DNA from: Rathayibacter iranicus NCPPB 2253 = VKM Ac-1602
Lineage (GTDB): Bacteria; Actinomycetota; Actinomycetes; Actinomycetales; Microbacteriaceae
Assembly (NCBI RefSeq): GCF_003149025.1
Contig: NZ_QGDV01000006.1
Coordinates: 1-64,000, forward strand
DNA length: 64,000 bases
Direction: 5' to 3'
The translations under genes and the position numbers were made by a program. Numbering within the stretch: position 1 is the first letter of the stretch; each line of letters opens with the position of its first letter. The notes beneath the pieces are model-generated. The model did no database searches, was not told the origin of the DNA, and saw only the letters and a program-made list of their open reading frames with translations. Positions 44,266-57,192 of the stretch are shown here, in pieces.

Positions 44266-45033
44266 TCAGCCTCGGAGACTTTCAACCTCCGGAACCTCGA
44301 GATCGAGTTCACCCGAGTCGCGCTGGCGGGCAAGCGTGAATCCGCGAGACGAAGCCCACTCCGACAGTTCGTCGAGCGACTCAGTAGAGACGCGGTCCTG
44401 CGCCAGAGCCCGGACGAAACAGCCCTTACCGCGCTTATTGAAGTGATTGAGCGAACGCAATCGTCCATCTCCATCCCGTGTGCAGACCCGAACGAAGAAG
44501 CGGCGCTCCCCCGCCTCGAGGGGTCCCAACGCGGCGTACGCCTCACTCCGCAGATCGAGGACGAGCCCGGAGTGCGCCGACAGGGCCCGCCCCGCCTCCG
44601 CCGCCCACCACCGTCGCAGCGGCATCCCGGGCACTCGGGAGTCGTGCGACAGCCGATAAGCCGGGATCAGGTCAAGAGCCCCGACCGGTCCCCAGAGAGC
44701 AGACTGGATGACGACGCTTCGTCCGAGCGCCTCGCGCCCGCCCGCGTCAAGACTCGCGGCGTCAAGGGCATCGAAGAGGACGCCATCGAAGCGGTCTGCC
44801 GCCGCCAGTCCCGGTGCAGATGCCAGCGCCGCATTGCGATCGACCTCGCCGAGCTGCCGTGGCCCCAGCTTCAACGCCGTGGCCGAAAGCTCTCGATCGG
44901 AGGAGAGTGTGATAAGCGCGTCCCGCAGGGCACGCCGCTTTTCCACCAGCTCAGGAAAGGCGAGCGCCTCGAGCGCGAACGGCACGGTGCCACCGTCTCG
45001 CTTCGTCTCCGACGGAGGGAGCAGAATCTGCAC
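44266..45033 (-). CDS. yaaA: YaaA-family peroxide stress protein
   Basis: This 255-residue DUF328 protein begins VQILLPPSETKRDGG, the family signature, and contains RSEAYAALGPLEAGERRFFVRVCT and LNHFNKRGKGCFVRAL. In E. coli YaaA lowers free iron during peroxide stress. Start GTG 45033 follows GAAGGA. It is downstream of the ATP operon but separated from atpC by a strong hairpin. Confidence 0.88.
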   Translation of the reverse strand: MQILLPPSETKRDGGTVPFALEALAFPELVEKRRALRDALITLSSDRELSATALKLGPRQLGEVDRNAALASAPGLAAADRFDGVLFDALDAASLDAGGREALGRSVVIQSALWGPVGALDLIPAYRLSHDSRVPGMPLRRWWAAEAGRALSAHSGLVLDLRSEAYAALGPLEAGERRFFVRVCTRDGDGRLRSLNHFNKRGKGCFVRALAQDRVSTESLDELSEWASSRGFTLARQRDSGELDLEVPEVESLRG

Positions 45034-45062
45034 GGAATTCCTTCGAGCAACAACAGGACACA

Positions 45063-45109
45063 CGACGGAGGGACCCGACGATCGCGTCGATCGCCCGGTC
45101 CCTCCGTCG
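45063..45109 (-). terminator. ATP synthase operon terminator
   Basis: A perfect 13-bp stem, CGACGGAGGGACC with its complement, starts 21 bases past the atpC stop and separates the operon from yaaA. The loop contains CGATCG-type short palindromes. Confidence 0.85.
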
Positions 45110-45129
45110 CCGCGATGAGCGGCTAGTCG

Positions 45130-45393
45130 TCAGGCGAGCGCCGCCTCGCGAGCAACGACGGTCACGACATCGTTCTCGACAGAGAGGAATCCGTCCTCCG
45201 CCCGCGCAGTGAAGCGGGTGCCGTCCGCGGCCGTGACCCGGACTTCGCCCGAGGCGAGGATCGCGAGCAGCGGCTCATGGCCGGCAAGGATGCCAATCTC
45301 GCCCTCGACGGTGCGGGCCGTGAGCTGCTTCGCCTCCCCCGACCACACCTCCGCATTGGCAGAGACCACGCTGACCTTGAGAATCCCGGCCAT
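45130..45393 (-). CDS. atpC: ATP synthase F1 subunit epsilon
   Basis: This 87-residue subunit has only the N-terminal beta-sandwich (LKVSVVSANAEVWSGEAKQL, TVEGEIGILAGHEPLLAILASG). The C-terminal helical hairpin that inhibits the enzyme in E. coli is missing, as in many actinobacteria. ATG 45393 is 2 bp after the atpD stop. It is the last gene of the operon. Confidence 0.94.
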   Translation of the reverse strand: MAGILKVSVVSANAEVWSGEAKQLTARTVEGEIGILAGHEPLLAILASGEVRVTAADGTRFTARAEDGFLSVENDVVTVVAREAALA

Positions 45394-45395
45394 GA

Positions 45396-46934
<1,539 letters not shown>

Positions 46935-47831
46935 CTACTTGGAGGAGGACAGGGCGTCGGCGCCGCCGACGATCTCGGCGATCTGCTGCGTGATCTCGGT
47001 CTGGCGGGCGTTGTTAGCCAGTCGCGTGTACGTCTTGATGAGCGTGTCCGCGTTGTCGCTCGCCGACTTCATCGCCTTCTGGCGAGCAGCGTGCTCCGAG
47101 GCTGCCGATTGCAGCATCGCGTTGAAGACCCGGCTCTCGACGTACACGGGCAGGAGGCGGTCGAGGACCGTCTCGGGGTCGGGCTCAAACTCGTACAGCG
47201 GATAAAGCTCGCTGTTCTGCTCCTCCGCCCCCTCGACGACCTCGAGCGGAAGGAGTCGGACGACGGTCGGCTGCTGGGTGACCATGCTGACGAAGCGGTT
47301 GTAGACGAGATGAATTTCATCCACGCCCCCCTCCTCGTCATCGAGGTTGTACGAGTCAACGACCGCGTCCGCAATTTCCTTCGCCGTCTCGAACACGGGC
47401 TGGTCGGTGCCGCCCGTCCAAACGCGGACGCTGGCCCGCTTCCGGAAAGAGAAGTATGCATTCGCCTTCCGGCCGACGAGGTAGAAGACGACCTCCTTGC
47501 CCTCACTGCGCAGCAGGGCGGCCAGCTCCTCGGCCTCCTTCAGCACACTCGACGAGAACGCGCCAGCCAGGCCGCGATCAGACGTGAAGATCACGATCGC
47601 GGCTGTGTCCAGCTTCTCCCGCTCGGTCGTAAGCGGATGCTCGACGTTCGAGTAGGTCGCGACGGCGGACACAGCACGCGTAATCGCGTTCGAGTACGGC
47701 GCCGCGGCAGCGACGCGGTTCTGCGCCTTCTGAATGCGCGAGGCCGAGATCAGCTCCATGGCCCGAGTGATCTTCTTGGTCGTCTGGGCCGAACGAATCT
47801 TCGACCGGTAGACCCGAAGTTGCGCTCCCAT
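46935..47831 (-). CDS. atpG: ATP synthase F1 subunit gamma
   Basis: This 298-residue central stalk subunit has N- and C-terminal coiled-coil helices, [29 protein letters not shown] and [20 protein letters not shown]-type ends, split by a Rossmann-like domain with [15 protein letters not shown]. An acidic LDDEEGG loop in the middle is of the length seen in actinobacteria. It starts at ATG 47831, 46 bp after atpA. Confidence 0.97.
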   Translation of the reverse strand: MGAQLRVYRSKIRSAQTTKKITRAMELISASRIQKAQNRVAAAAPYSNAITRAVSAVATYSNVEHPLTTEREKLDTAAIVIFTSDRGLAGAFSSSVLKEAEELAALLRSEGKEVVFYLVGRKANAYFSFRKRASVRVWTGGTDQPVFETAKEIADAVVDSYNLDDEEGGVDEIHLVYNRFVSMVTQQPTVVRLLPLEVVEGAEEQNSELYPLYEFEPDPETVLDRLLPVYVESRVFNAMLQSAASEHAARQKAMKSASDNADTLIKTYTRLANNARQTEITQQIAEIVGGADALSSSK

Positions 47832-47877
47832 GTGTCTCCTGTTGTCCTAAAGTGGCGAATCGTCGGGATGGCGCTGG

Positions 47878-49515
47878 TCAGCGACGACCCTTGACAATCT
47901 TTTCCTGGCCGACCTGGTCGGCCGCGATCGCCTGGTGCTCCTCGCGTCCGACCGAGGCGAGCGGCTTGCCCTCACCGGTCTGGAACTCGAGCTTGAAGCC
48001 ATCGACGGCACGGTTGAGTTCGGCGACGGTGTCGTCGGAGAGCACATTTGTGTCGCGGAGGGTGCTGAGGACCTGGGTGTTACGGCCCAGATAGTCGAGG
48101 AGCTCGCGCTCGAAGCGCAGGACGTCAGGCACCGGCACCTCGTCGAGCTTGCCGTTGGTGCCGGCCCAAATCGAGACGACCTGCTCCTCCACCGGGTACG
48201 GCGAGTATTGCGGCTGCTTGAGCAGTTCTGTGAGGCGGGCTCCGCGGGCAAGCTGACGGCGCGAGGCAGCGTCAAGGTCCGAGGCGAACATCGCGAAGGC
48301 TTCGAGCGAGCGATACTGCGCCAGCTCGAGCTTGAGCGTGCCCGACACCTTCTTGATCGACTTGACCTGAGCGTCGCCGCCGACCCGGGAGACCGAGATG
48401 CCCACGTCGACCGCCGGACGCTGGTTGGCGTTGAAGAGGTCGGACTGGAGGAAGATCTGGCCATCGGTGATCGAGATCACGTTGGTCGGGATGTACGCCG
48501 AGACGTCGTTCGCCTTGGTCTCGATGATCGGGAGACCCGTCATCGAGCCGGCACCGAGCTCGTCGGACAGCTTCGCGCAACGCTCCAGCAGGCGGGAGTG
48601 CAGGTAGAAGACGTCACCCGGGTACGCCTCGCGTCCCGGCGGGCGGCGCAGAAGGAGCGAAACTGCGCGGTAGGCCTCGGCCTGCTTGGAGAGGTCATCG
48701 AAGATGATCAGAACGTGCTTGCCGCCGTACATCCAGTGCTGGCCGATGGCCGAGCCGGTGTAGGGAGCGAGGTACTTGAAGCCGGCGGGGTCGGACGCGG
48801 GGGACGCGACGATCGTCGTATACTCCATCGCTCCGGCATCCTCGAGCGCACCCTTCACCGAAGCGATGGTCGAGCCCTTCTGGCCGATAGCGACATAGAT
48901 GCAGCGGACCTGCTTGTTCGTGTCGCCCGACTCCCAGTTGGCCTTCTGGTTGATGATCGTGTCGATCGCGATCGCCGTCTTGCCGGTCTGCCGGTCGCCG
49001 ATAATGAGCTGACGCTGGCCACGACCAACGGGAATCATCGCATCGATGGCCTTGATGCCGGTCTGCAGCGGCTCGTGGACCGACTTGCGCGACATCACGC
49101 CGGGGGCCTGGAGCTCAAGAGCGCGGCGCCCGACGGAGACGATCTCGCCAAGCCCATCGATCGGGTTTCCGAGGGGGTCAACGACGCGGCCGAGGTAACC
49201 GTCGCCGACGGGGACAGAGAGGACTTCGCCCGTGCGAGTGACCTCCATACCCTCCTCGATACCGGAGAACTCGCCGAGGACGACGACGCCGATCTCGTTC
49301 TCGTCAAGGTTTTGGGCCAGGCCCAGGACACCGTTGGAGAAGCGGATGAGCTCGTTGGCCATGACGCCGGGGAGGCCCTCGACGTGTGCGATGCCGTCGG
49401 CGGCGTCAATGACGTAGCCGACCTCAGTGGTGGAAGCCTTGCCCGGCTCGTACGACGAGACGAAGTCCTTCAGAGCGTCGCGGATCTCATCCGGGCTGAT
49501 GGTGATATCTGCCAT
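47878..49515 (-). CDS. atpA: ATP synthase F1 subunit alpha
   Basis: This 545-residue non-catalytic nucleotide-binding subunit has P-loop GDRQTGKT (173-180), [39 protein letters not shown] in the core and the arginine-finger region [12 protein letters not shown]-terminal extension of about 35 residues beyond the usual end ([19 protein letters not shown]) is of the actinobacterial type. ATG 49515. Confidence 0.98.
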   Translation of the reverse strand: MADITISPDEIRDALKDFVSSYEPGKASTTEVGYVIDAADGIAHVEGLPGVMANELIRFSNGVLGLAQNLDENEIGVVVLGEFSGIEEGMEVTRTGEVLSVPVGDGYLGRVVDPLGNPIDGLGEIVSVGRRALELQAPGVMSRKSVHEPLQTGIKAIDAMIPVGRGQRQLIIGDRQTGKTAIAIDTIINQKANWESGDTNKQVRCIYVAIGQKGSTIASVKGALEDAGAMEYTTIVASPASDPAGFKYLAPYTGSAIGQHWMYGGKHVLIIFDDLSKQAEAYRAVSLLLRRPPGREAYPGDVFYLHSRLLERCAKLSDELGAGSMTGLPIIETKANDVSAYIPTNVISITDGQIFLQSDLFNANQRPAVDVGISVSRVGGDAQVKSIKKVSGTLKLELAQYRSLEAFAMFASDLDAASRRQLARGARLTELLKQPQYSPYPVEEQVVSIWAGTNGKLDEVPVPDVLRFERELLDYLGRNTQVLSTLRDTNVLSDDTVAELNRAVDGFKLEFQTGEGKPLASVGREEHQAIAADQVGQEKIVKGRR

Positions 49516-49621
49516 GGGAATTCCTATTCGTTGGGTCCGTGCGAGCCGAAGAGGTCGTCGGGGCCTGACCTGGATGGTGCGGAGGGTCGAGGGCAGCGCC
49601 CTCTGAGGATACGTGCGCCCG

Positions 49622-50416
49622 CTAGGACGCGAGTTGACGTTTCAGGTCGGACAGCCGTGCGGAGACGGTGCCGTCGATGACCTCGTCGCCGACATGCAGG
49701 CGCATCCCGCCGAGAAGGTCAGGCTCGATCACGACGGTGACGGAGACCGGACGACCGTACTGACGCGTGAGGGCCGTGCGGAGCCGGTCCAGTTGGTGTG
49801 ACGAGAGCGGCCCCGCGACCGAGACCGTCGCGAGAATGTACCCGCCCTGGTCAGCGACGAGGCCTGCAGCGAACCGGATGAGTTCCGGCACCCGTCGACC
49901 GCGCGGGTGCGCGATCACCTGACGGAGGATCGCCAACGACTCCGCGGACGCCTTGCCCTCGAGCAGGCGCTGCACGAGGGCAAGCTTTGAGTCGGCCGAG
50001 GCCAGCTTGCTCCCGAGTGCAAGCTCGAGCTGCGCGTCCGACGCGACCACAGCGCCGAACGAGTGCAACTCCGTATCGAGCGAGACTCCAGGGGTGACGG
50101 AGGATACGATCGCGCGGATCCCGACCTCCTCGATGCCAGCGATGAGCTCGTCGGCGCTCGACCAGCGATGACCCGCGATGACGGTCAGCAGTCGAATTGC
50201 CGAAGTATCGAAGCGCCCAAAGACGCGGGCGACGAGAGCACGTTTGGTACCTGCTTCGACGCTCGGATCGACGAGGGCGGAGCGGAGCTGCGCCTGCCCG
50301 TCGATGACTCGGGCCGCCTCAAAGAGCTGCTGCGCCGCCTCAAGCGGCACGGAGCCGTAGAAAGCGGAGACTTCCGCCTTCGCGGCCGCGAGCGCCTGTC
50401 TGGACGCGCTACCCAT
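49622..50416 (-). CDS. atpH: ATP synthase F1 subunit delta
   Basis: This 264-residue peripheral-stalk subunit is longer than the E. coli protein (177) with the same ordering: an N-terminal helical part ([19 protein letters not shown]), a central [15 protein letters not shown] region, and the C-terminal [29 protein letters not shown] and [28 protein letters not shown]. Its ATG shares one base with the atpF stop (TGATG). Confidence 0.95.
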   Translation of the reverse strand: MGSASRQALAAAKAEVSAFYGSVPLEAAQQLFEAARVIDGQAQLRSALVDPSVEAGTKRALVARVFGRFDTSAIRLLTVIAGHRWSSADELIAGIEEVGIRAIVSSVTPGVSLDTELHSFGAVVASDAQLELALGSKLASADSKLALVQRLLEGKASAESLAILRQVIAHPRGRRVPELIRFAAGLVADQGGYILATVSVAGPLSSHQLDRLRTALTRQYGRPVSVTVVIEPDLLGGMRLHVGDEVIDGTVSARLSDLKRQLAS

Positions 50417-50973
50417 CAGTTGCTCGCCTTCTCCGAGGCCTCAAGGTCGGCGAGGAATCGGTCCACGATTGCGGACGCCTTCGCGTCGTCACTGAGGCTC
50501 TCGCCGATCACGCCCGAGGCGAGATCGATCGCGAGGGTTCCGACTTCGGAGCGGAGCGAGACCACGGCGGCCTGACGGTCCGCCTCGATCTGGGCGTGCG
50601 CGTTCTGGAGGATGCGCTCGGCCTCGACTTGCGCCTGCTCCTTCTTCGCCGCCACGATCGCGTTGCCGTCGGCGTTCGCCTTCTCGCGAATGACTCCGGC
50701 CTCGGCGCGTGCCTCGGCCAACTGAGCGGTGTACTTCTCGAGGGCGGCCTCGGCCTGTCGCTGGGCCTCGTCGGCCTTCGCGATGTTCCCCTCAATCGCG
50801 GCGGAGCGAGCATCCAGCATCTTCTGCAAGCGCGGCAGGACCAGCCTCCAGAAGAAGAACAGCAGGATGAGGAAGATCACCCCCGACCAGAAGAAGTCGT
50901 AGAACTCCGGGATCAAAATGACCGCGGGGACGTCACCTTCTTCCGCAGCGATGTTCACAGCGGTGCCGAACAC
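50416..50973 (-). CDS. atpF: ATP synthase Fo subunit b
   Basis: This 185-residue subunit has one N-terminal membrane span (FFWSGVIFLILLFFFWRLVLPRL) and a long Ala/Glu-rich helix (about 45-160) that forms the stator with delta. Start GTG 50973 is 2 bp after the atpE stop; a GTG at 50958 is an alternative. DARSAAIEGNIAKADEAQRQAEAALE is the tether region. Confidence 0.94.
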   Translation of the reverse strand: MFGTAVNIAAEEGDVPAVILIPEFYDFFWSGVIFLILLFFFWRLVLPRLQKMLDARSAAIEGNIAKADEAQRQAEAALEKYTAQLAEARAEAGVIREKANADGNAIVAAKKEQAQVEAERILQNAHAQIEADRQAAVVSLRSEVGTLAIDLASGVIGESLSDDAKASAIVDRFLADLEASEKASN

Positions 50974-50975
50974 GA

Positions 50976-51224
<249 letters not shown>

Positions 51225-51271
51225 TCAGTGGGGTGGTCGTGAGAACGGGCGGGAGCCCGTGAGTAGTGGGG

Positions 51272-52075
51272 TCAGTGCTCCTCGGCGACGGCCAACTGGA
51301 TGTAGACCGCGGTGAGGAGCGTGAAAATGTAGGCCTGAAGGACGGCGACGAGGAGCTCGAACAGCGTGAACGCACCGCCGAAGGCGAAGGTCACGACGCC
51401 GAAGAGCTTGAAGCCCGGGTCGATCTGAGAACTGAAGAGGAAGAACTGCGTGGCCGAGAAGCACAGCACCAGAAGCAGGTGCCCGACGATCATGTTCATC
51501 ACGAGCCGCAGAGCGAGCGACAGCGGACGGATGATGAAGGTCTGCAGCAGCTCGATCGGCGTGAGGATGAAGTAGATCAAGAACGGCGCTCCGGGCGGGA
51601 ACAGCGCGTTCTTGAAGAAGCCCATCCCGCGGTCCTTGATGCCGGCGTAGATGAACGTCACATACGCAACCAGTCCGAGGAAGAGCGGCATGCCCACCAC
51701 GGACGTCCCCGCGATGTTCAGGAATGGCACGACGCCGGTGAGATTCATCGAGATGATCGCGAAGAAGATCGTCACGAGGATGGGGAGGAACCGCCGAGCA
51801 TCCTTCTCGCCGAGGATGTCCTTCGCGATCGTGATGCGCACAAAATCGAAGGCCATCTCGACGACGCTCTGAAAACGGCCAGGCACGAGGCGCAGCTTGC
51901 GCGTTCCGAGCCAGAAGAACAGCATCAGCGCGATGACCGCGATGAAGCGGACCAGCATGACGCGATTGATCTCGAAGGGGGTCCCCTCGAAGAGGAAACC
52001 GGGCGGGAAGAACTCGGAGATCGACGGGGTGTGGAAGTCACTCTCACCGGTCGAGGACGAGACCAACAGGTTCAC
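51272..52075 (-). CDS. atpB: ATP synthase Fo subunit a
   Basis: This 267-residue (from GTG 52075) multi-span subunit forms the half-channels. PLSLALRLVMNMIVGHLLLVL holds the essential Arg, and FELLVAVLQAYIFTLLTAVYIQLAVAEEH is the C-terminal helix. The start is uncertain: AGGAG lies 6 bases before an in-frame CTG at 52090, whereas GTG 52075 matches related starts (MNLLVSSSTGESDFH). Confidence 0.93.
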   Translation of the reverse strand: MNLLVSSSTGESDFHTPSISEFFPPGFLFEGTPFEINRVMLVRFIAVIALMLFFWLGTRKLRLVPGRFQSVVEMAFDFVRITIAKDILGEKDARRFLPILVTIFFAIISMNLTGVVPFLNIAGTSVVGMPLFLGLVAYVTFIYAGIKDRGMGFFKNALFPPGAPFLIYFILTPIELLQTFIIRPLSLALRLVMNMIVGHLLLVLCFSATQFFLFSSQIDPGFKLFGVVTFAFGGAFTLFELLVAVLQAYIFTLLTAVYIQLAVAEEH

Positions 52076-52330
52076 AGCGTTAGCAAACAGCGCTAGCTCC
52101 TGGAATTCGGGGCGTGGCACGGTGCAACCGAACGAATCGAATCGTTTGGATGCAACGCTCTCGCGACGACGAAAGGTGGGGTTTCCGCTCGGACGGCGTT
52201 CGTGCTCGACGACCGACATCACCGATGAGACGACCTGGCGGCACGTTCGCCTGCGGGATTTGTTCTACTGTAGCAACAGAACGGCCTGGGAGCCGAATCG
52301 TGATTCTCTCAGGGAGCGTTCGGCGCGTGC
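52076..52330. other. atpB leader region, no gene seen
   Basis: This 255-bp stretch separates the AtpI-like gene from atpB. On the minus strand TGCTACAGT at about 52267-52275 gives an extended -10-like element, a possible internal promoter for the structural atp genes. No -35 stands out and no gene is supported. Confidence 0.35.
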
Positions 52331-52774
52331 TCATCGAGCGATGTCACTGACATGTGGGAGGCGCGAACGCGAGACCACGACGACGTCGATGACCAGCGAT
52401 CCAAGCACGGCGACGATGATCGTGACGAACATCGCCGTGCTGTTCAACCAGGGCTGATTCCTCAGCACCAGCGCGGCGATGACGAACAGTACGAACTTAG
52501 CGAGCCAGGTGCCGAGGACAACGGCGAAGAAGCCGCCGATGTCGAGCCGGTTAGCAACGAGGATGCTCGCCGCAGTGAGCAAGACCATCGCGCCGCCCAC
52601 GATCGCGCCGACGAGCGCTCCGACAGCGCCTTCTCCCCCGGCGGCGAGCCCGCCAACAATGGTGCCGACAACCGCGAGGGCAAGCACGAAAAGCCCTCCG
52701 ACGACGAGAGTGCGCCGCAGCACAGGCACGGAGGCGAGCTGCGGGCGGGGAGTGGCCGGGGAGGCTCCGGTCAT
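52331..52774 (-). CDS. atpI: AtpI-like membrane protein
   Basis: This 147-residue protein has four predicted spans (22-46, 51-71, 80-105 and 112-133) and a polar tail, in the standard AtpI place ahead of atpB. AtpI proteins are proposed to aid c-ring assembly or Mg transport, but similarity is weak across the group. ATG 52774 overlaps the wecA stop by ATGA. Confidence 0.75.
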   Translation of the reverse strand: MTGASPATPRPQLASVPVLRRTLVVGGLFVLALAVVGTIVGGLAAGGEGAVGALVGAIVGGAMVLLTAASILVANRLDIGGFFAVVLGTWLAKFVLFVIAALVLRNQPWLNSTAMFVTIIVAVLGSLVIDVVVVSRSRLPHVSDIAR

Positions 52775-54012
52775 GATGCTTCCTTCCGCGCCACGGGCGA
52801 CGCTGTCGTGGGCCGGTCGTCTTGGAGGTCAACGGACGGACGATGCCGCTCCGTCGAGGACGCGCGGTCGAGGGGATCGAGCACAGGAGACGCCTCCGCG
52901 GACTGCGCGGCCGCTTCGAGCTTCTTGCGGCGGCTGAGCGGAGCGAGCGTGACGACGGTACACACCAGAAGTCCGACGCCGAGAAAGACCAGTGGGACCC
53001 AGAGGACATCGGCCACGAACATCAGCAGACAGCTGACCGCGACCACAGCGGTCCAGGCGTAGAAGATCAACACGGCGTGCAGGTGCGAGTGCCCCATATC
53101 GAGCAGGCGGTGGTGCAAATGCTTGCGATCGGCACTGAACGGCGACTTGCCGGCGCGCAGGCGGCGAATCACCGCGAGTCCGAAATCCATAAGGGGAACC
53201 ACGAGGATCGCGAACGGCAGGATGATCGGGATGAAGGCGGGCAGCAGCTCCTTCGCCTTCAGCTGCGCCGGATCGATCTGGCCCGTGACCGCGATCGCTG
53301 ACGTCGCCATCAGCATCCCGACCAGCAGTGCGCCGCCGTCCCCCATGAACATTTTCGCGGGACGCCAATTGATCGGCAGAAAACCGGCGCACGCCCCGAC
53401 GAGGACCACGGCGATCAGCGACGCGAGGTTGAAGTAGTCGGTCGGCGAGGTCTGCTTCACCAGCAGATAGCTGTAAAGGAAGAAGACGCCGTTGGCGATC
53501 AGCGCGACGCCAGCCACGAGACCGTCGAGGCCGTCGATGAAATTCAGGGCATTGGTCACCAGGACGATCGCCAGCACGGTGATGATGAGCGACATCCACG
53601 GCGAGCCGACGGTGAGACCGCTGATCGGCAGCGACACGATCTGCACGCCCTTCCAGGCGATGAGCCCCGCGGCGATCATCTGGCCGGCGAGCTTGGTCGT
53701 CCAGTCCAAATCCCAGATGTCGTCGGCGACACCGATCATCACGATCAGCAGACTCGCCCCGAGGATCGCGAGGATCGGCGTGGGGTTTGCGAAAACCAAA
53801 CGGAAGTAGGGCAGCTGAGAGGCGATCCCGAAACCAACGAGCATCCCGAGGAACATCGCGATGCCGCCGAGGCGCGGGGTCGGCCGGGTGTGCATGTCGC
53901 GCACCCTGATCTTCGGGTACAGCCGGTACTTCAAGCTGAGCTTCCAGATGACCCACGACAGCGCTCCGGTCACGAGCGCGACGGCGAGCGAGACGAGCGC
54001 AAAGGTGATCAC
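52771..54012 (-). CDS. wecA: Undecaprenyl-phosphate GlcNAc-1-phosphate transferase (WecA/TagO-like)
   Basis: This 413-residue enzyme has about eleven membrane spans and transfers a sugar phosphate to undecaprenyl phosphate. Mg-binding DDIWDLDW and NALNFIDGLDGLVAG and HLHHRLLDMGHSHLHAV are MraY/WecA-family blocks. The last 45 residues are a Ser/Asp/Arg cytoplasmic tail. It starts the glycan of teichoic acid or arabinogalactan-like polymers. It lies in the tsaC-wecA-atpI chain, the common actinobacterial order. Confidence 0.92.
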   Translation of the reverse strand: MITFALVSLAVALVTGALSWVIWKLSLKYRLYPKIRVRDMHTRPTPRLGGIAMFLGMLVGFGIASQLPYFRLVFANPTPILAILGASLLIVMIGVADDIWDLDWTTKLAGQMIAAGLIAWKGVQIVSLPISGLTVGSPWMSLIITVLAIVLVTNALNFIDGLDGLVAGVALIANGVFFLYSYLLVKQTSPTDYFNLASLIAVVLVGACAGFLPINWRPAKMFMGDGGALLVGMLMATSAIAVTGQIDPAQLKAKELLPAFIPIILPFAILVVPLMDFGLAVIRRLRAGKSPFSADRKHLHHRLLDMGHSHLHAVLIFYAWTAVVAVSCLLMFVADVLWVPLVFLGVGLLVCTVVTLAPLSRRKKLEAAAQSAEASPVLDPLDRASSTERHRPSVDLQDDRPTTASPVARKEAS

Positions 54013-54015
54013 GGG

Positions 54016-54906
54016 TTACTCACCCGGGGCGGAGTCGCTGCGCGGGGCGCCGTCCGTCGTCGTCGCGTCCTGCAGGCGCGCTCCCGAGGCCCAGTCCGGG
54101 CGGGCGGCGGCGGGCTGCGCGGAATCGGAGATGGATCCACCCGTCTCCTCGATCTCCTGATCCGTCGAAGCAGCGCCTTGATCGGTCGACGCAGCGCCAG
54201 CCTCGGTCGAAGCGACATCCGGGTCGGCGAGCAACTCACCGACGACCTCGCGGATTCGCTCGGCTGAGACGACGCCCTGGCGCAGAATGCGCAGCGTGCC
54301 ACCATCGAAGCTGAGCGCGGTGGCGTCGACGATCGTCGACGCCTCGCTCGCGCCCGTCGAGCGCTCGGAGTAGCGAGAACCCGTGGTGCCTGCGTCGAGG
54401 TAGACGTCGACGGAGTCGCCGAGCTGATCCAGCGCATCCTGCGCCGTGGTTGCTGAGGGCTGCCCCGTCCGGTTCGCGGACGAGACTGCGAGGGGGCCGG
54501 TCTCTGCGAGCAGCTCGATCGTCACCGGGTTGTCGGGCATTCTCAGGGCAACGGTGCCTCGGGTCTCCCCGAGGTCCCAGATCAAGGACGGCTGCGCATG
54601 CAGCACGATGGTCAGGCCGCCCGGCCAAAAGGCTCGGGCAAGATCGCGCACCGCCTCCGGCACGTTCTCAGCCAGCGCATCGAGCGCGGCCACGTCGCCG
54701 ATGAGGACGGGCGGCGGCGACTGCCGGGTCCTACCCTTCGCATCGAGCAGGCGCTGCACCGCGGAAGCATCGAATGCGTTGGCCGCGACACCGTAGACAG
54801 TGTCAGTGGGGATCACGACGAGCTCGCCGCGGGCGATGGCCGTCCGAGCGAGACGGGTGCCGGTCAGGAGGTCCGTGTCGACGGAGCAGTCGTAGATGCG
54901 TGCCAT
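54016..54906 (-). CDS. tsaC: L-threonylcarbamoyladenylate synthase
   Basis: This 296-residue YrdC/Sua5-family enzyme activates threonine carbamate for the t6A37 modification of tRNA. RGELVVIPTDTVYGVAANAF, LAVSSANRTGQPS and the KGR substrate loop are present in the first 215 residues. The remaining 80 residues are a low-complexity acidic Ala/Ser/Asp/Thr tail with a repeated GAASTDQ. Start ATG 54906. Upstream it faces the divergent rfbA; the usual prmC/prfA are not there. Confidence 0.92.
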   Translation of the reverse strand: MARIYDCSVDTDLLTGTRLARTAIARGELVVIPTDTVYGVAANAFDASAVQRLLDAKGRTRQSPPPVLIGDVAALDALAENVPEAVRDLARAFWPGGLTIVLHAQPSLIWDLGETRGTVALRMPDNPVTIELLAETGPLAVSSANRTGQPSATTAQDALDQLGDSVDVYLDAGTTGSRYSERSTGASEASTIVDATALSFDGGTLRILRQGVVSAERIREVVGELLADPDVASTEAGAASTDQGAASTDQEIEETGGSISDSAQPAAARPDWASGARLQDATTTDGAPRSDSAPGE

Positions 54907-55135
54907 AACGAAACGATGATACCGGCGCACCACCCGCGCGGCGGATGATTGTCGCGTGTCATCCGAAAGGGGGGCACATTCGCGCCTGGAAAGACGTCCC
55001 TTCGCGACTGCGCCACCTCACCAGACACGGGCAGCGGTTAGGGTTTTGCACCGTGCAGATCCTTCCGTTACCTATCGCCCGCAAGAGAGTCCTCGCCGCC
55101 CTGACTGCTGCAGCGCGCGCAGGCCGAGTCGGCGC

Positions 55136-56020
55136 ATGAAGGGGATCATTCTGGCCGGCGGCTCCGGGTCGCGGCTCTGGCCCATCACCAAGGGCATCTC
55201 GAAGCAGCTGATGCCGATCTACGACAAGCCGATGGTCTACTACCCTCTGTCGACACTGATGATGGCGGGCATTGACGAGGTCCTCGTGATCACCACCCCC
55301 GAGTACAATGCCCAGTTCCGTGCACTGCTGGGCGACGGATCGAGCCTGGGGATGCGCATCACGTATGCAGTGCAGCCCTCGCCCGACGGGCTGGCGCAGG
55401 CGTTCCTGATCGGGGAGCACTTCATCGGCGACGACTCGGTCGCGCTGATCCTGGGTGACAACATCTTCCACGGCACCGCGCTCGGCACGGCCCTCACGGC
55501 CAACACGTCCGTCGAGGGAGCCGTGATCTTCGCCTACCAGGTCGCCGATCCTCGAGCGTACGGCGTCGTCGAGTTCGACGATGAGTTCCGCGCCGTGTCT
55601 ATCGAGGAAAAGCCGGAACATCCTCGGAGCACCTACGCGATCCCCGGACTTTACTTTTACGATAACGACGTCGTAGGAATTGCGAAAACGATTCTTCCTT
55701 CCGCCCGTGGCGAGCTGGAGATTTCGACGATCAACGAGCGCTACCTGGAGGCCGGCACGCTTAACGTGCAGGTCCTCGATCGCGGTACCGCTTGGCTGGA
55801 CACCGGCACCTTTGACTCGATGATCGAGGCGACGGAGTTCGTGAGAGTCGTCGAGCAGCGCCAAGGCCTTAAAATCGGCTGCATCGAGGAGATCGCTTGG
55901 CGTAACTCCTGGATCAACGACACCCGCCTCGCCGAGCTGGCGACTCCGCTCGCCAAGAGCGGATACGGCGCATACCTCCAACGCCTACTCGCCCTGTCCA
56001 CGATGTCACTAGGACGCTGA
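55136..56020 (+). CDS. rfbA: Glucose-1-phosphate thymidylyltransferase
   Basis: This 294-residue enzyme makes dTDP-glucose. [25 protein letters not shown] is the nucleotide-binding opening, and [10 protein letters not shown] and [15 protein letters not shown] follow. Start ATG 55136 coincides with the conserved MKGIILAGG. It opens the polysaccharide region and stands divergent from tsaC across 229 bp. RmlC and RmlD, needed for dTDP-rhamnose, are not in the window. Confidence 0.97.
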   Translation: MKGIILAGGSGSRLWPITKGISKQLMPIYDKPMVYYPLSTLMMAGIDEVLVITTPEYNAQFRALLGDGSSLGMRITYAVQPSPDGLAQAFLIGEHFIGDDSVALILGDNIFHGTALGTALTANTSVEGAVIFAYQVADPRAYGVVEFDDEFRAVSIEEKPEHPRSTYAIPGLYFYDNDVVGIAKTILPSARGELEISTINERYLEAGTLNVQVLDRGTAWLDTGTFDSMIEATEFVRVVEQRQGLKIGCIEEIAWRNSWINDTRLAELATPLAKSGYGAYLQRLLALSTMSLGR

Positions 56021-56024
56021 CAAT

Positions 56025-56047
56025 TAGCGCACTCCAAGCGTGCGCTA
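56025..56047 (+). terminator. Hairpin after rfbA, followed by a pyrimidine tract
   Basis: TAGCGCAC pairs with GTGCGCTA across a 7-base loop, 4 bases after the rfbA stop. A C/T-only tract with TCTTC repeats follows (about 56070-56102), then GTAGGAG and the rfbB start. Confidence 0.55.
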
Positions 56048-56048
56048 G

Positions 56049-57116
<1,068 letters not shown>

Positions 57117-57192
57117 TACACAGCGGCAACGGACTGACGAGCGCCGCATAAGAGGATTCCATCGACAAGCGATACAGGGAGACGGCAAGACA

